A DNA stretch of 64,000 bases from Candidatus Pantoea edessiphila (GCF_002933335.1 NZ_PDKS01000001.1:124001-188000), one strand, 5' to 3'. Positions 40,401 through 50,779 are shown, counted from the first letter of the stretch. A program made the numbers and translations. The notes: generated by a model not told the origin, from the letters alone.

Positions 40401-41204
40401 TTAATCAAGTTCATTATCACAATTATTTGCTAAATTATTATTTATAGGTAAAACAGCTGTTTTATTATATTTAGGGCTAAGTTGTATATATATTACAGCC
40501 ATTATGATCCCTATTATACCTAATGCTATCAAATTAAAATTTGCAAAAGCAGCTATAACAAAACCAAGATAAAAGAAAGGCATTAAATAACCAGTGCGCA
40601 TCATATTAATCACCATAGCATAACCTACTACTACTATCATTCCTCCAGCAATATTTAAACCATGAGTGACGACTTCTGGTATTGAATTAAATATGTTACG
40701 AACAACACCAATATTCACCGAAACTGCTATAATTACAGATGGAATTGCAACTCGTATTGCTTGTAAGAATATAGCGAAAATATGAATCCACGAAACAGCA
40801 TTTATATTACCTTTATTTGCTGCTTTATCAGCTGCATGTTGTAATGCAACTGTAATAGTACGTACTATAATAGTCAGAACTTGTCCTGCTGCAGCTAATG
40901 GAATAGCTAGTGCTATTCCAGCACCTTTACTTTGACCACCTGAAATAACTAGAATAGTTGAAATAATTGAAGCAAGAGCAGCATCAGGTGCAATAGCAGC
41001 GCCAATATTCATCCAACCCAAGGCAATCATCTCTAAAGTACCGCCTATCATGATACCTGTTTTCATATCACCTAATACAGCACCAATTAAAGTGCATGCG
41101 ATGATAGGTCTGTGAAATTGAAATTCATCCAATACTGATCCAATACCAGCGATACAGGAAATTATAAATATTAATGAAATCTGCAGAAAACTTATATCTA
41201 TCAT
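40401..41204 (-). CDS. manY: Mannose PTS enzyme IIC component
   Basis: ManY is the polytopic IIC subunit, 267 aa (E. coli 266). It has about six to eight hydrophobic segments. Family motifs include FQFHRPIIACTLIGAVLGD, GGTLEMIALGWMNIGAAIAPDAALASI, the SGGQSKGAGIALAIPLA stretch and AGGMIVVVGYAMVINMM. The E. coli complex also serves as a receptor for phage lambda DNA entry, which is unlikely to matter here. Located between manX and manZ. Confidence 0.96.
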   Translation of the reverse strand: MIDISFLQISLIFIISCIAGIGSVLDEFQFHRPIIACTLIGAVLGDMKTGIMIGGTLEMIALGWMNIGAAIAPDAALASIISTILVISGGQSKGAGIALAIPLAAAGQVLTIIVRTITVALQHAADKAANKGNINAVSWIHIFAIFLQAIRVAIPSVIIAVSVNIGVVRNIFNSIPEVVTHGLNIAGGMIVVVGYAMVINMMRTGYLMPFFYLGFVIAAFANFNLIALGIIGIIMAVIYIQLSPKYNKTAVLPINNNLANNCDNELD

Positions 41205-41249
41205 ATTATTACTCTCATGATAATAATCATTATTTAATAAATATATAAA

Positions 41250-42233
41250 TCAACATTTCAGTTCAATATTATTTGTATTATGAATCAAGTCCATAATATT
41301 AACTTTAGGATCATTGGAAACCTTTCTAACTTCTAATTCAATATTAAGTTCATTAAGTTTATTAAATGCTGTAATATCTTTTTCATCTAATGATACAGCT
41401 TTACTCACTTGAAGTTTCCCTTCTTTAAATGCCATGCCTCCAATATTAACAGCTTTAATATTTACACCTTTTTCAACAACTCTAAGTACATCAATTGGAT
41501 TGGTAAATAAAAGCATTACGCGATCTTGACTATATTTTGGGTTATTCCATACACGTATCATTTTGTCAACATTTATAACATGTGCAGTAATCCCTGGTGG
41601 TGAGGACTGCTTTAATAGAGTAGTTCGTATATCATCTTGTGATATTTCATCGTTTACTACAATTATTCTTTGTACTTTAGTTTCTTTTGTCCATCTGGTC
41701 GTTATTTGACCGTGAATAAGACGATCGTCAATACGTACTAAAGATATCTGCATATTTTTATTTAGTTTTTTTTGTGTAATATTATGCATTGTATGACTAC
41801 TGGTAGTATTTTGAATATTTTGTGTTTGATTTTGAAATGATTTAATACTCTCTCGTCCAGTTTTTACTGCTATTGATACTAATTCATTAAAGCTAATATT
41901 TTCTTCCCTTTTCATTAAAATTTCTATTAATATTGGAATATTAACTCCAACTATTATATCATGATTTTCTTTTTCAAAAACTAATCTACTTGCAGCATTA
42001 AAAGGGCTACCACCCCAAGTATCAATTAAGAAAAGCATACCTTTTGAAGTACACATTTTTTTAATTTTATCTTTGTATTTTTCAACAAGTATTTCTGTGT
42101 TTTCTCCAACTATAAATTCAACAAATTCAATATTATCTTGATTCCCTAATATCATTTCTGCTGTTTTAATTAGTTGTTCTGCTGCACAACCATGCATGCC
42201 TACTAGAATTGCAACGGTCACTTTTTGCCTCAT
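41250..42233 (-). CDS. manX: Mannose PTS enzyme IIAB component
   Basis: ManX is the cytoplasmic fusion of IIA and IIB that passes phosphate from HPr to sugar. The IIA domain (about 1-135) has the phospho-histidine in VGMHGCAAEQL near residue 14 and FLIDTWGGSPFNAASR. A polar linker (about 135-160, rich in Q/N/T/H) replaces the Ala/Pro linker of E. coli. The IIB domain has the second phospho-histidine in RIDDRLIHGQITTRWTKE, and LLFTNPIDVLR. At 327 aa it is four longer than E. coli; a GTG at codon 5 would match the E. coli start better. First gene of manXYZ. Confidence 0.95.
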   Translation of the reverse strand: MRQKVTVAILVGMHGCAAEQLIKTAEMILGNQDNIEFVEFIVGENTEILVEKYKDKIKKMCTSKGMLFLIDTWGGSPFNAASRLVFEKENHDIIVGVNIPILIEILMKREENISFNELVSIAVKTGRESIKSFQNQTQNIQNTTSSHTMHNITQKKLNKNMQISLVRIDDRLIHGQITTRWTKETKVQRIIVVNDEISQDDIRTTLLKQSSPPGITAHVINVDKMIRVWNNPKYSQDRVMLLFTNPIDVLRVVEKGVNIKAVNIGGMAFKEGKLQVSKAVSLDEKDITAFNKLNELNIELEVRKVSNDPKVNIMDLIHNTNNIELKC

Positions 42234-42604
42234 AATGAATTAATATATTTGGTTATATAATATAGTTAATTATTAAAATTATAGCTATACTTCATCATTA
42301 TAAAAAATTATAAAATAGCAATATTAATAAGTAATATATAAATAATAAAAATATTAAATTGTTTTGCTGTCTGACAAACGTAAGTCATGTTTGTTTAGAT
42401 TTTTAATATTGTATTTATAATTATGAAATTAGATGATATCTAAACATAATAAAACGATTTAATTTAAAAACTTTTAATTAATAATATTTTTTGTTTTTTT
42501 TAATAATATTCATTATTAATACATTGATAATAGATGTTGTTGAATTTTTATCAAATTTATATTTTTATTTTATTATCTTTGTATTTTACATGTAAGAGTT
42601 GATT
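42234..42604. other. Divergent control region of manX and yoaE
   Basis: About 370 bases between divergent manX and yoaE, as in E. coli. It should contain both promoters. A small inverted repeat ACAAAC (42374-42379) and GTTTGT (42389-42394) is visible. I see no clear Mlc or Crp site. Confidence 0.4.
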
Positions 42605-43267
42605 ATGGAGATCATGTTAAATCCATCTATCTGGATAGGTCTATTAGCTCTTGTGGTATTAGAAATTGTATTGGGCATTGATAATTTAGTTTTTATTGCA
42701 ATACTAACTGAAAATTTACCTATTAAACAACGTGATAAAGCTAGATTAATTGGTTTGTCATTAGCATTAATAATACGTATATTCTTAATTTTTTTTATTT
42801 ATTGGCTTATGACTTTAAATAATTATTTATGGAAATCAGAAAATTTTGATTTTTCTATACGTAATGTGATTCTATTGATCGGAGGTGTTTTTTTAACATT
42901 TAAAGCGATAATAGAACTTTATAGAAGAGCAAAAGATAGGGGGAAAACAATTTCAAGTAGTAAAACATATAGTAATTTTTGGGTAATTATTACTCAAATT
43001 GTATTTTTAGATATAGTATTTTCTCTGGATGCTATAATTACTGCTGTAGGTATTATTAATAATTTATTTTTGATCATCATAGCTGTAATAATTTCAAATA
43101 TTATTATGTTTTTCGCATCAAAGCCACTAGTTAGCTATCTCAATTTATATCCTAATATAGCTATAATATGTTTGAGTTTCTTATTAATAATTGGATTGTC
43201 TTTAATAGCCGAAAGCTTTAACTTTTCTGTTCCGAAAAGTTATTTATATTCTATAATGGTTTTTTAA
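42605..43267 (+). CDS. yoaE: YoaE-like TerC family membrane protein, lacking CBS/CorC domains
   Basis: The 220-residue protein matches the N-terminal TerC domain of E. coli YoaE (518 aa), starting MEIMLNPSIWIGLLALVVLE. It has VLGIDNLVFIAIL, KQRDKARLIGLSLALIIR, IVFLDIVFSLDAIITAVG and LSFLLIIGLSLIAE, with about seven membrane segments and conserved aspartates in GIDN and SLDA. It stops at PKSYLYSIMVF, just where the CBS-pair and CorC_HlyC domains would begin. No trace of those domains is found downstream. Start ATG 42605 is preferred over TTG 42599; AAGAG precedes it. TerC proteins are implicated in metal handling; the role here is unknown. Confidence 0.88.
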   Translation: MEIMLNPSIWIGLLALVVLEIVLGIDNLVFIAILTENLPIKQRDKARLIGLSLALIIRIFLIFFIYWLMTLNNYLWKSENFDFSIRNVILLIGGVFLTFKAIIELYRRAKDRGKTISSSKTYSNFWVIITQIVFLDIVFSLDAIITAVGIINNLFLIIIAVIISNIIMFFASKPLVSYLNLYPNIAIICLSFLLIIGLSLIAESFNFSVPKSYLYSIMVF

Positions 43268-43597
43268 AATTTCTTTGATATGCAAACAAAATTTTCAATA
43301 ATCATTGATAATTAATTAAAATTACATACTAAATATTTAGCAATAACATGAAATTATAACAATTATACTTAATGTCATTCTTTGAATGAAATAATTCAAT
43401 AAAATTTATCAAAAACCATAATAAAGTATCTTTTAAATACAAGTAAATATTATATCATCTGAGAGATAAGATTTTTTGTATTTATATGACTGATATTTCT
43501 CTATATCTTGATTAAGAACAAAAATTATTAATTTATACTGTAAAACAAACAATAACATATGATATATCATCAATAATAAAAATTAAGGTGTTTTTTA
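43268..43597. other. Spacer between yoaE and tsaB
   Basis: Three hundred and thirty AT-rich bases with no recognisable coding remains of the missing YoaE domains. AAGGTG at 43586-43591 serves tsaB as a ribosome-binding site. Confidence 0.4.
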
Positions 43598-44287
43598 ATG
43601 TCTGTTAGAATTTTAGCATTTATTACTTCTATAGATACTTGCTCAGTAGCATTATTAAATAATGGGGAAATTTATACTCGTTGTGTGATCGCACAACAAC
43701 AAAGCTATAATTGTATTCTGACTTTAATAAATGAATTATTGCAAATTACCAATTGTAAATTAATTGATATTGATGTAATTGCAATTAGCATTGGACCAGG
43801 AAATTTCACTGGCATTCGTATAGGAATTAGTGTAGCACAAGGTTTAGCTTTAGGTAAGAGTACAAAAATAATTTGTATTTCTACGTTACAAATATTAGCT
43901 CAAGGTGTATTGAGACATGATAAAAAAGCTCGACGTGTACTTGCTTCTATTAATGCACGTAAAGATGAAGTTTATTGGGGTGAATACCAACTAGATGTTA
44001 ACAACTCATGGTGTTTAACAAATGAAACAGAAAACGTTTTTTCTCTTAATAATGCCATAAAACGTATGAAATTATTAAATGGAAATTGGATAACAGCCGG
44101 AAACAGTTGGAAGATTTATCCTTTTCTATATCATGGACATGGATTGTGTCTTGATCCTTATGTTATTACAACACCCCTTGCAGAAGATATGTTACCACTT
44201 GCAAAAAACTTATTATATAAGGATAATTTTGTAAAACCAGAAAATATTCAAGCTGTATATTTAAGAAATCATATAATACAGAAATAG
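43598..44287 (+). CDS. tsaB: tRNA threonylcarbamoyladenosine synthesis protein TsaB
   Basis: TsaB (YeaZ) is the non-catalytic partner that binds TsaD and TsaE to make t6A37 in ANN-decoding tRNAs. The 229-residue protein (E. coli 231) has the ASKHA fold opening ILAFITSIDTCSVALLNNGE, SIGPGNFTGIRIGISVAQGLALG and ASINARKDEVYWGEYQ. It ends PENIQAVYLRN. The first strand carries an S before IDT, where E. coli has a simple IDTATE. tsaD and tsaE are not in the window. It converges with minE. Confidence 0.95.
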   Translation: MSVRILAFITSIDTCSVALLNNGEIYTRCVIAQQQSYNCILTLINELLQITNCKLIDIDVIAISIGPGNFTGIRIGISVAQGLALGKSTKIICISTLQILAQGVLRHDKKARRVLASINARKDEVYWGEYQLDVNNSWCLTNETENVFSLNNAIKRMKLLNGNWITAGNSWKIYPFLYHGHGLCLDPYVITTPLAEDMLPLAKNLLYKDNFVKPENIQAVYLRNHIIQK

Positions 44288-44343
44288 TACATTGTTTAAT
44301 AAAAATATATTCAGATCTTATATTAAATTACTTTACTTACAAC

Positions 44344-44601
44344 TTACATATCCTTAGATACAATTACATTTAATTTCAAAATAAAATCTTTGTTATCTTG
44401 GTTATCTAGACTAATAATAACCTTCTTAGGATCAATATTTATATATCTAATAATCGTTTTTAAAATATCTTCTTTAAGTTCTTGCAAAGACAATTTTTTA
44501 CTATTATGTTGTTTTTGTTGTGTTAATATAACTTTTAGTCTTTCTTTTGCAAGATTAGCAGTGTGCTTTTTTTTAGGCATAAAGAAATTAATTAGAGACA
44601 T
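44344..44601 (-). CDS. minE: Cell division topological specificity factor MinE
   Basis: MinE drives pole-to-pole MinD oscillation so that division occurs at mid-cell. The 85-residue protein (E. coli 88) has the membrane-targeting and MinD-binding N-terminus MSLINFFMPKKKHTANLAKERLKVIL and the dimerisation domain with ILKTIIRYINIDPKKVIISLD. It ends shortly after KLNVIV. It is the last gene of minCDE, 11 bases after minD. Confidence 0.95.
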   Translation of the reverse strand: MSLINFFMPKKKHTANLAKERLKVILTQQKQHNSKKLSLQELKEDILKTIIRYINIDPKKVIISLDNQDNKDFILKLNVIVSKDM

Positions 44602-44612
44602 ATTTTATTCAT

Positions 44613-45425
44613 CTAACCTCTAAATAAACGTCTAAAAAATCCTTTTTTATCTTCTTCAATAAAGCGAAGAGGTATCGATTTGCCAAGCAATCTATTAACT
44701 GTATCTGCATATGCTTTTCCTGCATTAGATTTAACGTCTAATATAATTGGTTCTCCTTTATTAGAAGCACGAAGAACAGACTGATCTTCTGGTATGATGC
44801 CTATCAAAGGAATATGTAAAATATCTAATACATCTTGCATACTGAGCATATCTCCCTTATTTACACGAGTAGGATTATAACGTGTTAATAGCAAATGTTC
44901 TTTAACTGGTTCTTGGTTATTTATAGCTCTTTTCGATTTTGAAGCAATTATTCCTAGAATTCTATCTGAATCCCTTACTGATGATATCTCTGGATTAGTA
45001 GTGATAACTGCCTCATCCGCAAAATAGATAGACATGAGAGCTCCGGTTTCAATACCAGCTGGTGAATCACATATAATGAAGTCAAATGACATATCATTTA
45101 GTTCGTCTAGTATTTTTTCTACTCCTTTAAGAGTTAGTGATTCTTTATCGCGCGTTTGAGAAGCAGGTAAAATATATAATAGATCTGTATGTTTATCTCT
45201 AATTAAAGCTTGATTTAAATTAACATCATCTTGAATCACATTAATAAAATCATAAACAACACGTCTCTCGCAACCCATAGCTAAATCAAGATTACGCAAC
45301 CCTATATCGAAATCCACAACTACTGTTTTTTTACCACTTCTAGCTAATCCAGTAGCAATTGCCGCACTTGTAGTTGTTTTACCAACCCCTCCCTTGCCTG
45401 ATGTAACTACAATAATACGCGCCAT
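44613..45425 (-). CDS. minD: Septum site-determining ATPase MinD
   Basis: MinD is the membrane-cycling ATPase that carries MinC and responds to MinE. The 270-residue protein, the same length as in E. coli, has the deviant Walker A GKGGVGKTT near residue 10, switch I VVDFDIGLRNLDL, switch II FIICDSPAGIE and the C-terminal amphipathic membrane-targeting helix KKGFFRRLFRG. Spacing to minC is 13 bases. The whole Min system is retained. Confidence 0.97.
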   Translation of the reverse strand: MARIIVVTSGKGGVGKTTTSAAIATGLARSGKKTVVVDFDIGLRNLDLAMGCERRVVYDFINVIQDDVNLNQALIRDKHTDLLYILPASQTRDKESLTLKGVEKILDELNDMSFDFIICDSPAGIETGALMSIYFADEAVITTNPEISSVRDSDRILGIIASKSKRAINNQEPVKEHLLLTRYNPTRVNKGDMLSMQDVLDILHIPLIGIIPEDQSVLRASNKGEPIILDVKSNAGKAYADTVNRLLGKSIPLRFIEEDKKGFFRRLFRG

Positions 45426-45438
45426 AAATAAAAAATAC

Positions 45439-46149
45439 CTAATTAAGTTCTTGAATATTAAGCATTCCCTTTTTAAGGCAAATGCGAGTTGATTTATAAG
45501 AAAAAATTTTTGGTATTTGATCCATTACCCAATACTTACCAGCAATTGAAACAAGTTCTGCATCTAAATTACTACAGAAAATATAACAATTATGATCACC
45601 ATTAGCTCCTGCTAATGCTCGACCTCTCATAATGCCATAAATATGAATGTTACCATCTGATATTAATTCAGCTCCAGTGCTAACATTTCCAACTATTACT
45701 AAATCTGCATTACGTGCATAAATCTGTTGACCAGATCTAACAGGCAGGTTAATCACGCGAGTCTTATTATAAACTAATTCATCGATGCAAACAGATCCTA
45801 ACTTACTTATTGAATGTTCATTATTATCATATCTCGCATATGATTTTCTCATTTCCGTAAGGATAGGCAAACCAATGTTATCTATTTTTTTGATTAATGA
45901 AATTTCTTTACATCCACTTATACCTATAATACATAGACCTGTAGCTAATAAAGCCTGTTTCATATGTTCCCAATCAACTTCATGATTTAAACCTTCAATA
46001 TTTAATACTATAGGCAAGTGTCTTGTAAAAACAGGAAGTTGTTTAAGTTTATTTTTAATAGCTTTACATATTACATCAGGTTCATGATTATAAAGGTATA
46101 TAACTGAAAACCTAAAATTACTACCTTTAAACTTTATTGGTTGTGACAT
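45439..46149 (-). CDS. minC: Septum site-determining protein MinC
   Basis: MinC inhibits FtsZ assembly away from mid-cell. The 236-residue protein (E. coli 231) has an N-terminal FtsZ-binding domain (about 1-110, FKGSNFRFSVIYLYN) and a C-terminal right-handed beta-helix domain (about 130-236). The latter has RSGQQIYARNADLVIVG, GAELISDGNIHIYG, RGRALAGANGD and the MinD-binding IFCSNLDAELVSIAG. It heads the minCDE operon. Confident call. Confidence 0.95.
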   Translation of the reverse strand: MSQPIKFKGSNFRFSVIYLYNHEPDVICKAIKNKLKQLPVFTRHLPIVLNIEGLNHEVDWEHMKQALLATGLCIIGISGCKEISLIKKIDNIGLPILTEMRKSYARYDNNEHSISKLGSVCIDELVYNKTRVINLPVRSGQQIYARNADLVIVGNVSTGAELISDGNIHIYGIMRGRALAGANGDHNCYIFCSNLDAELVSIAGKYWVMDQIPKIFSYKSTRICLKKGMLNIQELN

Positions 46150-46474
46150 CTATCCTGACTCTCTATTTAATTATATTTTTATAAATTGTCAAGCTAATTA
46201 AAATTAAAAACTATATACTTATAATATACTTAATAAAAACCCGAATAGTATTTATATCAATACTAAAATTATATAATTATTTATTCTATATATTTTATAT
46301 CATATCAAACAAAATTATTATCTTACTATAATATATATATTAGTTTATAATATATATATTAGTTTAAATATAATACTTCTGCAATATAACTTATTTAAGA
46401 CACATATATTGTGTTATATCAGATATTGCAAAAAATAATATTAGTTTATAACTTTTATGTTTAATTATATATTA
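46150..46474. other. Spacer upstream of minC
   Basis: This 325-base gap lies between minC and the end of nhaB, both on the minus strand. It should hold the min promoter and the nhaB 3' region. It contains a 19-bp tandem repeat listed separately and no recognisable gene. Confidence 0.4.
46329..46366. repeat. 19-bp tandem repeat
   Basis: TAATATATATATTAGTTTA occurs twice in direct succession (46329-46347 and 46348-46366). It is simple AT-rich sequence that could vary in copy number by replication slippage. It lies between nhaB and minC. Confidence 0.8.
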
Positions 46475-47995
46475 TTAATAGTTATGAGATATGATTAAAC
46501 CGCTATTAATTAAAAAATTGGTATAACTACTTAAAAAAAACTTAATACAGCAATATGCTACTGCTGATAAAATCAAAGAAAAAGGCAATGCCATCATGAC
46601 CATGCGTTTATATGATAAATTGATTAGTGATGATAAATTTGATGTTAATAAAAACAGAAAAGATGCTTGTCCATTAGGTGTAGCAATTGAAGGAATATTA
46701 GTTCCAACATTAACCACTATTGCTAATAGTTCGAATTGGTGATGATTAATAAGTTCTTTTTCAAAGGCATGCTTAAGTTCACTAATATACACGGTACCGA
46801 TAAAAACATTATCTGCAATAGAAGAAAGAAATCCATTAAATATAAACAGCCATTTTAGTTGATTATCAGAATCAAAATGTAAAATGAAATTAATTATAGG
46901 TACAAATATTTTTTGATCAAAAATAACTGCAGTTATAGCACAAAATACTATTAATAAAGATGCAAAAGGCAATGCTTCTGTAAAGGCTCTACTAATATCT
47001 TGCTCATCTGTAATACCCAAAAAGGATGTAGATATTATAATAATTGATAATCCTATAAGTCCTGCTTCACTAAACTGAAATATTAATGAAATTAATAACC
47101 AAATAATAATTAATCCCTGAATAATTAATTCAATTTTATCCTGAATTCCCATCTCACTATTTTTATAAATGTTTTTTAATAACTTGTTAATTTCAGTAGG
47201 GATTGTTGCACCGTATCCAAACAACTTAAAATGCTCTAGTATAAAAACAGTACATATGCCAGCTATAAATACCGAAATAGAAATTGGCAACATACGTAAA
47301 ATGAATTCAACAAAATTCCATTCAGCAGAATGAGCAATAATTAAATTTTGCGGTTCTCCAATCATGGTCATTATTCCACCTAAAGCAGTACCAATTCCTG
47401 CATGCATCACTAAACTACGCAAGAAAGAACGAAATTGCTTTAAAGCTGCTTTTTTTGTCGTCAATAATGATTGATGATCATCAATCATTATTTGTTTACA
47501 TTGTTTATATAATGTAACAAATACTGTGATTATTACTGCTAAAACTGTCAGCGCATCAATGAAAGCTGATAGTAAGCTAGAGATCAAACAAAAAACTACA
47601 GCTAATTTTGTTTTTGAATCAATGCGCAATATTAATTTTGTAAAACAAAATAATAATAATTTTTTTATAAAGAAAATTGCAGATACCATGAAAATCAACA
47701 ATAAAAGTACTTCAATATTATTATATAATTCTATTTTAACTCTCGCTGAACTAGACATGCCAATCATAATAGCTTCTAAAGATAATAATCCACCGGGTAA
47801 TAAAGGATAGCATTTCAAAGACATGCTTAAAGTAAAAATAAACTCGATTACTAAAAACCAAGCAGCAACATACGAACTTATATATAAGTAAAATACAGGA
47901 TTTATAATTAAAAAGATTAATATTAACAATTTATACCAATTTGGTGATTTACCTAAAAATTTTTGTCTAACAATATCTAAGTAGGTTACATCCAT
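46475..47995 (-). CDS. nhaB: Sodium/proton antiporter NhaB
   Basis: NhaB exports Na+ in exchange for protons across the inner membrane. The 506-residue protein from ATG 47995 (MDVTYLDIVRQKFLG) matches E. coli (513). A TTG start at 48019 would add eight unconserved residues. About twelve hydrophobic segments are present, with MALKCYPLLPGG-like LKCYPLLPGGLLSLEA and LSAFIDALTVLAV. Also conserved are MHAGIGTALGGIMTMIGEPQNLII, SSIADNVFIGTVYI and TNIPSIATPNGQASFLF. It could maintain the sodium gradient used by PutP. Next to dadX, as in the E. coli neighbourhood. Confidence 0.95.
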   Translation of the reverse strand: MDVTYLDIVRQKFLGKSPNWYKLLILIFLIINPVFYLYISSYVAAWFLVIEFIFTLSMSLKCYPLLPGGLLSLEAIMIGMSSSARVKIELYNNIEVLLLLIFMVSAIFFIKKLLLFCFTKLILRIDSKTKLAVVFCLISSLLSAFIDALTVLAVIITVFVTLYKQCKQIMIDDHQSLLTTKKAALKQFRSFLRSLVMHAGIGTALGGIMTMIGEPQNLIIAHSAEWNFVEFILRMLPISISVFIAGICTVFILEHFKLFGYGATIPTEINKLLKNIYKNSEMGIQDKIELIIQGLIIIWLLISLIFQFSEAGLIGLSIIIISTSFLGITDEQDISRAFTEALPFASLLIVFCAITAVIFDQKIFVPIINFILHFDSDNQLKWLFIFNGFLSSIADNVFIGTVYISELKHAFEKELINHHQFELLAIVVNVGTNIPSIATPNGQASFLFLLTSNLSSLINLSYKRMVMMALPFSLILSAVAYCCIKFFLSSYTNFLINSGLIISHNY

Positions 47996-48344
47996 AACTT
48001 GAAAACACCTCATGATCAATTAAGTAACATAATTAAAATTAATCTATTAATATAATCCTTTTATTTAAATAATTTAACGCATTGTATTGCTCTATAATTA
48101 ATAAAAACATAATCCAATAAGTGTTAATTTAATTTTAATAATATTTATAATATTATATTACTAATAAAGGTTTTTATCTGAAATAATTAGATGATAATAA
48201 ATACTCAATATTTATGAGTAACATAATTTTATTATTTTTTAATGGTAAATTATCATAGTAAATAATATAAGACATATATGTTATATTATATATATTAATC
48301 ATGTAATTAAATTTAACTAATTTTTGATAAAAATAAATTATATT
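47996..48344. other. Divergent control region of nhaB and dadX
   Basis: About 350 AT-rich bases. It should carry the nhaB and dadX promoters, but no site stands out. No open frame of interest. Confidence 0.35.
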
Positions 48345-49418
48345 ATGTCACGTCCAATTATAGCTACTATTAATCAAAAAGCACTAAAACACAATTTATC
48401 AATTGTTCGTAGTTTAACGCCAAAATTAAAAATTTGGGCAGTAATAAAAGCTAATGCCTATGGTCATGGTATTAATAATGTATGGAGTTTATCAGATACA
48501 GATGGGTTTGCATTATTAAATATAGAAGAAGCAGTAATGTTACGTGAACATGGATGGGAAAAACCTATTTTATTACTAGAAGGATTTTTTCATCCTAAAG
48601 ATTTATACATTATTGATCGTTATCAATTAACAACTACTATACATAGTCAATGGCAAATTAAAGCATTAGAAAATATCAGATTACTTAATCCTATAAGTAT
48701 TTACCTAAAGATCAATAGTGGAATGAATAGACTAGGTTTCCACCAAAAATTATTTAATACAATTTGGAATAAATTGATTTATTTAAAAAATATTCGTGAT
48801 ATAACATTAATGATGCATTGCAGTAACACGAATAATATTAGCAAAGTTAATAAATATTTTAAAAATATTCAGAATTTAATAAAGGGAAGAAATTGTTTAT
48901 GCTCTATATCCAATTCAGCTTGTTTATTGTGGCATCAAACTGTTAGTTATGATTGTTGGGTTCGTGTAGGAATATTGTTGTATGGTGCATCACCAAGTGG
49001 TAATTGGTTTGATATATCTAATATTAATTTAGAGCCAGCTATGACGTTATCTAGTAAAATCATAGGTATTCAAACATTAAAGACAGGTGACACTATAGGA
49101 TATGGTGATAGTTATACTGTAAAAAAACCTCAGCGTATAGGAATTGTAGCTTGTGGTTATGCTGACGGTTATCCACGTCATGCGCCTACTGGTACTCCTG
49201 TATTAGTAGATGGCAACATGACACATTTAGTTGGTACTGTATCTATGGATATGATTACTATAGATTTAACAAACTGTCCACGAGCCTCTATAGGTTCGAA
49301 TGTAGAATTATGGGGTAATATAATAAAAATTGATCAAGTAGCTAAAGCTGCAGGGACATTAGGATATCACCTAATGTGCTCTCTTGCACCTCGTGTTCCT
49401 ATTAAAATTATTTGTTAA
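48345..49418 (+). CDS. dadX: Alanine racemase (DadX type)
   Basis: Converts L-alanine to D-alanine for peptidoglycan. The 357-residue protein from ATG 48345 (MSRPIIATINQKALKHNL) matches DadX best; TTG 48324 would add seven residues. The PLP lysine is in VIKANAYGHG near residue 35, and the second catalytic base Tyr is in TIGYGDSY near residue 255. GYADGYPRHAPTGTPVLVDG and VSMDMITIDL are characteristic. The partner dadA is not adjacent, so it probably serves as the biosynthetic racemase rather than for alanine catabolism. Confidence 0.93.
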   Translation: MSRPIIATINQKALKHNLSIVRSLTPKLKIWAVIKANAYGHGINNVWSLSDTDGFALLNIEEAVMLREHGWEKPILLLEGFFHPKDLYIIDRYQLTTTIHSQWQIKALENIRLLNPISIYLKINSGMNRLGFHQKLFNTIWNKLIYLKNIRDITLMMHCSNTNNISKVNKYFKNIQNLIKGRNCLCSISNSACLLWHQTVSYDCWVRVGILLYGASPSGNWFDISNINLEPAMTLSSKIIGIQTLKTGDTIGYGDSYTVKKPQRIGIVACGYADGYPRHAPTGTPVLVDGNMTHLVGTVSMDMITIDLTNCPRASIGSNVELWGNIIKIDQVAKAAGTLGYHLMCSLAPRVPIKIIC

Positions 49419-49437
49419 TAATTTACCGATCATGAAC

Positions 49438-49488
49438 AAAAACGCAAATCAATTAATTTGTTTTAAGTTGGTTATGATTTGCGTTTTT
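49438..49488. terminator. Bidirectional terminator between dadX and gapA
   Basis: Perfect 14-bp arms AAAAACGCAAATCA (49438-49451) and TGATTTGCGTTTTT (49475-49488) give a stem flanked by A and T runs. This is the classic form for ending transcription from both sides. It lies between the convergent dadX and gapA stop codons. Confidence 0.85.
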
Positions 49489-49508
49489 ATTAATTGGTTT
49501 AAATATTT

Positions 49509-50525
<1,017 letters not shown>

Positions 50526-50708
50526 TTAATAATTCTATTTAATCAATGGGTCTATTTATATAAATTTACAGAAATAGATTATATCGTCAAGAAAATAAAT
50601 GAATTAATTGTAATAATTTAATCTATTAAAGATAGGTTGATAATTGTAATGATGGTAAATGTAATACTTATTATAATAATCAAATATTATATATAATTTA
50701 AATAAATA

Positions 50709-50779
50709 AACTGAACTATATTTAAAAAAATAATTGATATAATAAATTATCAATTAATAATAAAAACAATAGTTCAGTT
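50709..50779 (-). repeat. Nested inverted repeats after sppA, probable terminator
   Basis: The outer arms AACTGAACTAT (50709-50719) and ATAGTTCAGTT (50769-50779) are perfect. Inside them lies a second perfect pair, TAATTGATA (50731-50739) and TATCAATTA (50748-50756). Read on the minus strand, the outer arm is followed by TATTTATTTA. It begins 38 bases after the sppA stop, so termination of sppA is the likely role. Confidence 0.6.

Noticed and set aside
43268-43340. A third homopolymer frameshift, at the T6 run ending yoaE
   Set aside because: Adding a base only extends the frame by about a dozen residues to another stop, with no convincing match to YoaE. A real truncation is the better reading.
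47526-47810. A 94-codon plus-strand open frame opposite nhaB
   Set aside because: It runs antisense to conserved NhaB membrane segments and has no recognisable homology. It is a shadow frame.
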